Of a stretch of 64,000 bases of DNA, positions 56,416-64,000 are shown one piece after another (the first letter of the stretch is position 1; each line of letters starts with the position of its first letter). The stretch comes from Pigoraptor vietnamica (taxonomy: Eukaryota > Opisthokonta > Filasterea). The notes under the pieces were generated by a model. That model worked only from the letters and a program-made list of their open reading frames with translations. It did not search any database and was not told the DNA's origin. The position numbers and the translations under genes were made by a program. The stretch lies in NCBI GenBank assembly GCA_943704525.1, contig CALSCQ010002627.1:1-64000 (forward strand). The letters are read 5' to 3'.

Positions 56416-58606
56416 TTACTTGAATATGAGGACGGTTTGAGGGTCTTCGCGCAGCAGCCTGTCGAGAGACTCGTGGCTCTCGGAAATTGCCGAGCAAATT
56501 TCGTTGTAGCTCTTTGTGCCATCCAGCATTCTGAGATCAAACCAGCGACCGCGTTAGCAAGACGTCGCATCTCTCCTCGGTCCTCAAGTCGAAAGTGCTG
56601 CGGGCGTACGACGACACATGCAAATAGGCGATACTCTTCCTTCAAGGGCGCACTCACTTTCTCAAGTGTTTCGGCAAAACGGTTCCAGTCTCGGCGGACG
56701 CGGAAGGGAGAGCGAGACGGACGGGGTAGGGATGGACGCAGCGGACGAACTCGTGGATGAGCCCGTATTGTATGAAGCGCCTGCGAATCACGGCGGCCCA
56801 AGTCAATAGATACATGCGCGTCCACACAAAATAGCCACAACAACAGCGCACACAATCAAGGCTTACAGCATATTTGTAGGGTAAGACACGGCAACACGTA
56901 CCTCTCATCTATTCCAAGCGCCTGAAGCCCGGCTTCCACGCAGAATTCGCGATATGCCTGGTCGGGCCGGAGGCGGCAATACAGGCCAAAGATGGTCGAG
57001 AACGGCGGCGGCTGGCAGCCCGCGCGGGTGACGAACTGGACGCATTCTGTGCGCATTGCCTCAAGACTCCTGCACGAGGCCGCATGTGCGTCAGGCCCAC
57101 AGTTGCCACAACACAGACAAGTCATCGGGCCCTCACATGTTTCCACGAGCCGCCGAGTCGTCTTCCGAGACGAGCTTGTTGATGTTCGCGGTGACAGTGT
57201 AAATCGACGAATACTGGGACGATTGAGAATTGCCAATAAGCCTGTGAATTTGCATGCCTTGACACACACTCACCGCGGACACACACACACACACACACAC
57301 AGATGAAACACACACACACACACACACACATGTGGAAACACACGGACGACACAGGTCCCACTCCATAGCAAAAACACTTGCCTGGAACACATCGATCATC
57401 TTCACAATTCCGTAGTACCTATAAAAAGGGGAACATAATTGTCGGTCACTACGAAAAAGAGAACTCGAACAAGAGGTTGATCTCGAGATATGGGACAATA
57501 ACGTACACAAAGTGCTCGATGCAGCGCCGCACGATTGTCACGTCCATGTCAGCCTTTGTCGCGATGCGCTTGACGTGGTTAATGCCGTCGATAAACGGCA
57601 AAATCTGTTGCGCAATGGGCAACAACAGACTGTTAGGCACGGCACAGACGCAGACGACAGCGACTGCTTCAGGCGACGAGAGCAAAGCGGCGTTCCCACC
57701 TGCTGCATAGCAAGATCCCACTTGTCGACAGCAAAAGCGTCGAGAAGGCACACTGGGAACGGCACCTCGTGGTCACGCACGGGCGTTGGCGGAAAGCGCG
57801 ACGGGAACGCCTTGAGGTACATGGTGTTGGCATCGTCTGCAGCGAAAGTCGATTAGATTACAACATACTTGAGATGCATATCGCACCCACACGACAGCAC
57901 ACAGCGCACAAAACGAACATGCAAAAATGTGCCACGTACTTATGGGAATGACGCACTCGCCACGGGCATTTAGCCCCTCAAAGATGGATGCCAGGATGCC
58001 GTTGACCTGCGCCTTCGTCTCTGTCTTGAAAATGAACTCGCATTCCAGCTGCGCGTGGACAGGTGCGTGAATCAGCATGGGACAGCACGCTGGCGAGGGG
58101 ATGTTGGGAGTCGCAGTTGTGAGCACAAGGGCCAACCACGCACCTCCAGACCCTGCAAGTAGCGCGCAATTTTGCGCACGGCAAGCTCATAGGAAGAGGG
58201 ATCGGCGTCCGGACTGAAAAGAAAGCACACGTTGAACTGAAGCACGTTGCGACGGTATTTGTCGTTCTCAATGCTGATGGGAAACCCAACGAGCTTGTGC
58301 CCTTGCGCAACACTGCAATGGGATCATGATTAGCCAACAAGGCATCGTAACACACAACCATGCCCAGAACAGCGGAACTCCCCATAGTCACCCCTCATAC
58401 AGAGTTGGCAAGCCACCACGCCAAGCTCACACTGTGACGGGCTTGTGGCACAGCTGGGGCTTGGTGATGATGTACTCGGAGACGGCCTCGAACGCGTCCT
58501 GCGTGATGCAGCCCTCTGGCACCTGCACCTCGAGCAACGGACCGCGCTTGTAGTGAAATTGAGTGTACAGGATGCCACGCAAGGGCGGCACTTGGAGTGT
58601 GCACAT
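56416..58606 (-). CDS. NPRL2: GATOR1 subunit, nitrogen permease regulator 2-like
   Basis: Part of GATOR1 (DEPDC5-NPRL2-NPRL3), the GAP for Rag GTPases that restrains TORC1 when amino acids are scarce. Ten exons join in phase: 58606-58431, 58312-58144, 58048-57940, 57836-57700, 57604-57507, 57418-57382, 57213-57137, 57069-56902, 56780-56658, 56530-56416, for 402 residues (human 380). Landmarks are GILYTQFHYKRGPLLEVQVP, AVSEYIITKPQL, GFPISIENDKYRRN, FNVCFLFSPDAD, VDKWDLAMQQILPFIDGINH, HFVYYGIVKMIDVFQYSSIY, FGLYCRLRPDQAYREFC and the C-terminal DGTKSYNEIC ... LLREDPQTVLIF. The longin-like N-terminus and the NPRL2 C-terminal helices are both complete. The intron after 57382 has a GC donor (GCAAGT) and contains GT repeats on the sense strand. 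An additional 5' exon cannot be excluded, because the frame stays open upstream of the ATG. Confidence 0.94.
57281..57330 (-). repeat. (GT)n microsatellite in NPRL2 intron
   Basis: CA runs on the plus strand (two blocks split by gatgaaa), which is GT on the sense strand of NPRL2, inside the GC-AG intron. Confidence 0.9.
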
Positions 58607-59404
58607 TTTTGGGCTCTCGTTCGAAGACACGAAAGGGATGAGCCGTGAACGAGCGCACTTTTCAGTCGACTGCAATATAAACGCAACAGTAACAATGCTG
58701 TAACAAGAGGTACACTGCACCCGGTACGGTATATTAGAAAAAATCACAAATTTCGTTCAATTTTCCACCCAGTTTTCAAAGTAGGAGTCCCCACAAAAAA
58801 TTGGGCGGGAAATTGGGGGCGCGCCAAAAATCAAAATCTTTGACATAAAAATAATTTTTTTTTTTCGCTCCTTTTGGCTGATGGTCCGATGTCGTAAAGC
58901 GCCAAAATTATTTATTAGGGCACGCAGGCGCCATAGTATTTCTATAGTGAACGGAGGGGGCTGACATTTATTACCGACGGAAAAAAGTTCAGCTCGGCCC
59001 TTTTGGGGCGTCGTCTCGATCTTTCCCATTGTCTCTTCGCAGCACACGCACGCACACACGCACGCACGCACACACACGCGCACACACACGCAACACGGCA
59101 TGCATGCACGCACACACAACCACCCACACCCACACGTCATGGTGACCGGTTGTCATTGTCACGATTCACTCGCTCACACGCACAAACTACGTCTCACACT
59201 CACCCCTTACGATTGATGAGAACTTCGGTGGACGGCATCCAATTTGTTAGCGCTCGCGAAATTGGGAAGCCGTTACAACTCGTCTTTCGGACATCGACTT
59301 CCGGCGACAATGAGCCCTTGCGACCCTTGGTCGTGTACCTATCGCATCCAACGTTAAAGCACACACGCGTGCAGCGCCACACTCCGTAATCTTCGAAGGA
59401 GTGG
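58607..59404. other. Divergent promoter region, NPRL2 / Myt1-like kinase
   Basis: No gene is seen. An A/T-rich core (58790-58990) holds GGCGGGAAA (58804-58812), GGCGCGCCAAAAA (58819-58831 region) and GCGCCAAAA (58899-58907), all close to E2F/DP sites. A CA/CG-CA simple repeat lies at about 59040-59130, before the kinase start. Confidence 0.55.
58804..58907. promoter_or_regulatory. Cluster of three E2F-like sites
   Basis: GGCGGGAAA (reverse complement TTTCCCGCC, the textbook E2F site), GCGCCAAAA in GGCGCGCCAAAAA, and a second GCGCCAAAA lie within about 100 bases, some 500-600 bases upstream of a Wee1/Myt1-family kinase gene. Function is inferred from motif shape and from the neighbouring cell-cycle gene. 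Confidence 0.45.
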
Positions 59405-61688
59405 ATGGCACCGCCCAGCATTATCGACAACCGCTCCAATCCCATCAGAGCACACATGTCGTACCTCCCCTCGCCGCCGCCGTCCGCGGCAAAGAATAAG
59501 GCGGTCGCCGCGCTTGCGCGAAAACACAAGGCGGGCGACTCGCAAATCCCCACCCCGAAAAATGCGCCCCCGCCGTCGTCGGTTTTCACGTTGAGCCCTC
59601 CAGAAGATGATCCGCCATCGACCACTGGGCGCAGCCCCAAGCCCGTCCCCGAACTCGCGGTCGAGCACGCGCTGTTCCACAAGCGCGGGGACACGCACTT
59701 TCTCTCGCCATGCGCGCCATCGCCTCGCAAGCCAACCTCGGCGGCGCCACCCCCACCGCCGTCGAAGGGCGGAACTCCCAATGGGCACTTTGGGCGCGGC
59801 GCGCGTGCTCCGTATGTGTCTCCCATCGCGCAGAAGATCCCCACGGGGCAGCCGGGAAGTGCCACGCTGTCGCCCTACTACAACCCCACCGCGGGAAGGA
59901 CGTATCTCGAGCAATGCTTCGAGGTGCTCGGTAAGATCGGTCAGGGCTCGTTCAGCGAGGTCTATCGCGTCCGTGCGCACGACGACGGCGTGCTGTACGC
60001 CGTGAAGCGAACCAACCGCCAGTTCCGTGGGCTCGCCGACAGAGACTCGAAGCTGGGCGAGGTCGCGGCGGTTCGCTCGCTTCGGGGCCACCCGAACTGC
60101 GTCTCGTACGTGGACGCATGGGAAGAGCACGGCTACCTCTACATACAGATGGAGCTGTGCGACCGCAGCCTGAAGGAGTATTCGGAGTCGTACCAGTCGC
60201 TCGACGAGGACGAGCTGTGGGACTTCCTTGCCGACATTGCGTCTGGACTCAAGCACGTGCACTCGCACGACCTCGTCCACTGCGACATCAAGCCTGCGAA
60301 CATTTTCCTCGGGGAGGACCACACCCTCAAGATTGGCGACTTTGGGATCTCCCTCCATTCAAAGGTGCGCTCACCGGATTATATGTTGCGTGTCCAGTGT
60401 GGCATTTTAAGTAGAGCCAACTGTTCTAACATCCAACACCCAACGCAGAGCTCGTCGTCCGGCGACGAAAAGGGCGAGGGGGACGCCATGTATCTCGCCC
60501 CGGAGGTCCTTGAGGGACACGTCGGCGCGCCCGCCGACATCTTCAGCCTCGGTCTGACGATGCTGGAGATCGCCGCCAACGTGGATTTGCCCAAGAACGG
60601 CGTCATGTGGCACAGGCTAAGGAACCGAGAAGTGCCCCACGACCTCCTCGCCGGTAAGCAGCTCGTAGCACTCGAATCAATGCGCACATCCCTGTGGCGC
60701 ACGGCCGCGGCTTACATGGCTTTCTTGTTTTACGCAGATGTCTCCACGGAGCTCGCCGAGCTCATTCTGCGGATGATGGAGCCGGACCCTCACATGCGGC
60801 CAACTGTCGATGACATCCTCAGCCACCCGATTGTCGCATCTCACGCCGCACGCCGACGCCGCCTGCGATTCCTTCGCAACCTGGTGAGTATACGGCCGCA
60901 TTATGCGCGGCTGTGCCCGCGTCGTACAGTTGCAGCGAATTTTGCTCCGCTGTGCGAGGCTGACGTCTACTTGTACCTTCTGTGTCCCAGCGCGATGGCT
61001 TTCTGTACGTCTTCGTCGCCCTGTGGCACCGCCTCTGCCTGTGCATCGTAGCAGTCGCAAAGTGGCTGTCCCGGCAATTCCAGTCGCCTCCCGCGACACC
61101 TGACAGCGACAACGAACTCTCGACGGTTACGGCGATGGGGCAGCGGGCGAAGTGGGCGGAGCGTTCGCGCCCAACTGTGGCCTCGCCAACACTTCGCCAC
61201 TACGAGTCTGAACACGAGGACGGTGAGCTCTCTTCTCTTCTCATACCACTTGTTTCGTGCTACTTGGAGATTTATTAACTCATTCCTTCATTCACACGCA
61301 CGCAGCGTCTGGAAACGATTCGGATCCCGGAAGTCCCACGGCGTTGCGCCGCCAGTCTCTTGCTTCAGCCGCTTCAGCCTCCGTGGCCGCCCGCCCGAAG
61401 CAGCGCGAAGCTCGTGCCGCCTCCGCACCCATCGCATCGGCGTCCCCTGCCATCGTGCGACCGTCGCGTAAGCACAGCGAATCGCCGCGAACGTCTCCGC
61501 CCGGGCGGGATGCGCCGCCCACGCCCGCGCGGAAAACGCCGCCCAAGGCACTATTCGGGCGGAAGAGCGTTCCGAGGCCCGGATTTGTGGCCTCCGACGA
61601 CGAGGACGACTACTTGACGCCCATTAGTAACGAGCGACAGGGCGACGCGAAGAACCTCCTCAATGTTTTTGATGACGCGGCTGACTGA
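59405..61688 (+). CDS. Wee1/Myt1-family inhibitory CDK kinase
   Basis: Kinase family that phosphorylates Thr14/Tyr15 of CDK1 to hold mitotic entry. Five exons (59405-60364, 60449-60653, 60738-60883, 60991-61222, 61306-61688) join in phase for 641 residues. A Pro/Ser-rich N-terminus (~160 residues, many SP sites) precedes a full kinase domain: GQGSFSEVYRV loop, AVKR with catalytic Lys ~201, HCDIKPANIFL with catalytic Asp ~294, DFG Asp ~312, and the Wee1-family EGDAMYLAPE activation segment. Directly after the kinase comes a hydrophobic stretch (FLYVFVALWHRLCLCIVAVA), as expected of membrane-bound Myt1 rather than nuclear Wee1. A Ser/Pro-rich tail ends the protein. E2F-like sites lie upstream. 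NPRL2 is its head-to-head neighbour. Confidence 0.9.
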
Positions 61689-62271
61689 GCCGCCGGCCAA
61701 TCCTGCGTGCAATCGTGCGTTGCGACATGCCCGTTGATCTCGCGCACTTTTCGTTTTTGTTTTTTCTTGCGTTCTCGTCTCTGCCTCTGTCTTTGAATTG
61801 CGCGTTCCGTCGGCTTCTTGTGACCGGTGTGTGCTTCGAACGAACCCGGTGATGCTCGGCGTGTACATAAAATTTGTAAGTTATTGCAATAGACCATCCT
61901 GGATGGACTCGTTCGCGCGGGAAACTCAAGACCGTTCAATCAACTAAAGACAGAAGGATCGGGCTGACTAAACAGTGTGTGCACTTTCACACCCTGGCCT
62001 GAATTTCTTCCACAACACTGCAATAGGTCAGCTAAAAAGAATGGGTCGCATTTTGTTAAAGTGCACATGCAGGAAAACGCGAAGAAAAGGCATAACACGG
62101 AGAAGAAAGGGAAATCGACGAAGAAAGTGAAAGAAGGGATGTCGACGACGGACGAAAAAGGAAGGGGAGGGGGCCTCGACGCAGACAAGGTGAACGAAAT
62201 CAAAGGAAAGGGACCGCCGAGACGTCGACTAGGAACACGCGAAGAAAGCAAGGGCTGCTCTTGTGGATCGT
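61689..62271. other. Convergent 3' region, kinase / F-box-like gene
   Basis: No gene is supported. A Lys-rich plus-strand open frame at 61977-62279 reads into the opposite gene's 3' end, lacks any domain and is probably chance. Confidence 0.5.
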
Positions 62272-63806
62272 TCAGTTGACGAAATCGTACCGAAGAGCCG
62301 CGCGGATGTTGCTGGCGTCGCCGTGGATCTCTTTGTCCGAGTCCTCTGACCAGGCGGCATTGTCCACGTCGCTCTCGTCTCTGTAAATCGTGGGGTGTTC
62401 GTCCTCACCCCCGTGATATCGTTGTCCATGTAGTAACTTTGGTACTCGTTCTCCTCGTCGTCGAACCGTTTTTGTCCCGCATCAGATCGTCGTCGCTGCA
62501 GTCGCTGTCGGTGTCGGTGGTCGACGCATCCGCGCCCACAGAGACTGTCGTGCTCACATCAGCTTCGGCGTCGGACGCAGCTTCCCCGCCGTCATCGTCC
62601 GTCTCGACATCGCATTTCAACTCACGAAACGCTTTTTTCTCCTCTGGGTCACAGTAGGCGCGGAGAGCGTTCAAAGAAGTTCAAAGAAGTCCTCGCACTC
62701 GTGCACAGTCTCCTTCTCGCTGAGGCGGAACTGGTTGCCCATTGCGAGGTTGGGGATCCCAGAGACCGCGTCCTCGCCCCGCAGCCACACGTGGAGCGCA
62801 GTCGACGGATCTGCACCGTTGCGGAAGGCGTAGTCGGCCACACGGAATGAGTCCTCCCTGCTCTCCCGCGGGCTCGTGACAAGGCGCCATCGCAGAATGT
62901 GCAGCGACTGAAACGCAGCAAACACGTCCGCGCCGTCCAGCACGGCATTCTCGGTAAACTAGGCAAGCCAACGCCACGGCGAGGGGGACGCGAGGGCGGC
63001 GGGATCTTCCGTGAAGTCGCAATCGAACGATAGAATGTGGCGCGGGTCGGCCAGCTCGCACGCGGGGACGGCAGGGCTGCGTCCCTTCGCCTCTTCCTCA
63101 GAGTCGGGCTTCGAGTTACGTTCCCACTCGTTCAGTATGTCACGTGCCACATCAGTTACTGCCGGCTTTTCGTCCAACGGCAACATGACAACAGAGACAC
63201 CTGCGCTGCGCGCGTCTTCGGCGGTCGGCCACTCATGCGCACGCTGCGTCGGGCGCTATCTACGTTCGTACGGGAGCGAATTGCACGTGTCGATCATGTG
63301 CTTGAGGTCAGATCCGCGCACAGACTCCCCCACTTCGCCGGGAATGCTACGCGCTTTCGCCATCGCTTCTTCGGCTTCGGCGACGATAGGATCGGGCGTA
63401 TGTGTGCGAACATACTCTGCCGCCGTCCGCGTCCACGCAATCTGCTGGGCGCGTTTGTTGATGGCCGCCAGCCACTCGCGCGAAACGAACACCGCCGTGG
63501 GGTATCCGCAGCTGTCCGAGGGGGCGCGACCAACCAGAGCAGAAATGACGAGTGATTGCTCACATCGCCGTGCTCCGAAAAGGCGGCGGCATGCGCACGA
63601 CCGCGCTCGACGAGAGCAGGCCAGCGGGCTGGGATGAGCCTGTTGATCTGCATGTAGAGTGTGCGGCACGTGGACGCGAGGTGGCAGAGATCCACCGGGT
63701 CGAGCGACTCGACCGATAATAGCTCGTACCAGAGCATGTCGGGCAGGAGCAGCCACGAGCTTGAAGACGCCGCGTCACTCGCTGTACTGCCAGCCAGCCG
63801 CGCCAT
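62272..63806 (-). pseudogene. F-box-like protein gene with several frame breaks (pseudogene or sequence errors)
   Basis: From ATG 63806 the protein opens with an F-box-like segment (LLLPDMLWYELLSVESLDPV, DLCHLASTCRTLYMQINRLI). It continues through NHSSFLLWLVAP, PTAVFVSREWLAAINKRA, MLPLDEKPAVTDVARDILNE and FAAFQSLHILRWRLV to a strongly acidic tail (DDEENEYQSYYMDNDIT, then ESDVDNAAWSEDSDKEI) and TGA at 62272. A 63-base intron at 63201-63263 removes one in-frame TAG. The other breaks are: frame change at the G run 63520-63524; TAG at 62959-62961; a 10-base duplication with frame change at 62669-62688; and frame changes at the 5-base runs 62469-62473 and 62408-62412. Adding one base to each of these three 5-base runs restores the frame there. 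Coherent protein sequence on both sides of every break argues for sequencing errors or very recent decay. F-box proteins recruit substrates to SCF ubiquitin ligases. Confidence 0.6.
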
Positions 63807-64000
63807 AAATGATTGTGGCCGTGCGCGCGCCGTTTGTCTCCGCCCAGGGCCAATCTCCGCTGTCTGGAACTGAAGCGCCAATGTGGCCGGCTTGAGCTTC
63901 CTCTAAGCCGCTCTGCGGGCGGGTGGCTATTGTTGTGTGTTTTTTGTTCTTCGAGTAGGAACAGCCAATGACGTGCGTTCCCGAAATTTCGGAACTGTTA

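Noticed and set aside
61977-62279. Lys-rich 100-codon plus-strand frame
   Set aside because: No domain, overlaps the 3' end of the opposite gene and the kinase 3' UTR, and lacks the codon bias of the window.
63253-63258. In-frame TAG in the F-box-like gene as a true termination
   Set aside because: A 63-base GTAGAT...CAG intron (63201-63263) removes it and keeps the frame, so it is not counted as a break.

Overview
The window is nuclear DNA from a GC-rich, intron-dense unicellular eukaryote. Almost every gene is cut by short introns, mostly GTGCGT/GTGAGT...CAG. The gene set includes a class I myosin with TH1/GPA/SH3 tail, a TmcB-like multi-membrane PAS protein, mitochondrial cytochrome c oxidase Va, a COMMD protein, rabconnectin-3, Arp6 and a linker histone. 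This mix best fits a free-living amoeba (Amoebozoa, perhaps Discosea/Acanthamoeba-like). The assignment is an inference from gene content and gene style, not from a marker gene.

Layout. 102-5451 (+): 3' part of a class I myosin. 5452-7613: gene-free. 7699-8421 (+): histone H1 with a TATA box and a histone-type 3' stem-loop. 9076-10431 (+): COMMD1. 10724-11112 (-): small spliced unknown gene. 11557-14541 (+): Arp6. 15096-18744 (+): a myotubularin without its catalytic cysteine. 19121-19849 (-): CHCHD2. 20531-23396 (+): DNAJC7-type TPR/J protein. 23898-27395 (-): single-exon PIG-O. 27787-29624 (+): MTD1-type NAD-dependent methylene-THF dehydrogenase. 30199-31112 (-): cytochrome c oxidase subunit Va. 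31771-41714 (+): rabconnectin-3/Rav1. 42274-48485 (+): TmcB/TmcC-like PAS receptor. 48771-54396 (-): BLM-type RecQ helicase. 55407-56368 (+): small membrane protein. 56416-58606 (-): NPRL2. 59405-61688 (+): Myt1/Wee1-like kinase. 62272-63806 (-): F-box-like gene with several reading-frame breaks.

Gene models were rebuilt by hand from splice signals, codon phase and family alignment remembered from known proteins. Except where noted, every exon joins in phase, which supports the coordinates. I counted about 124 introns, five of them GC-AG.

Themes. The genes are mostly housekeeping: membrane traffic and acidification (myosin I, myotubularin, COMMD1, rabconnectin-3), mitochondria (CHCHD2, COX5A), nutrient/TORC1 signalling (NPRL2), cell cycle and genome stability (Myt1, RecQ), chromatin (H1, Arp6). 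There is no operon logic. Many genes lie in head-to-head pairs sharing 0.4-1 kb promoters, several with E2F-like or CACGTG motifs. The most unusual sequence-level signal is that long simple repeats inside introns are strand-oriented: GT runs and poly-T are always on the sense strand of the host gene.
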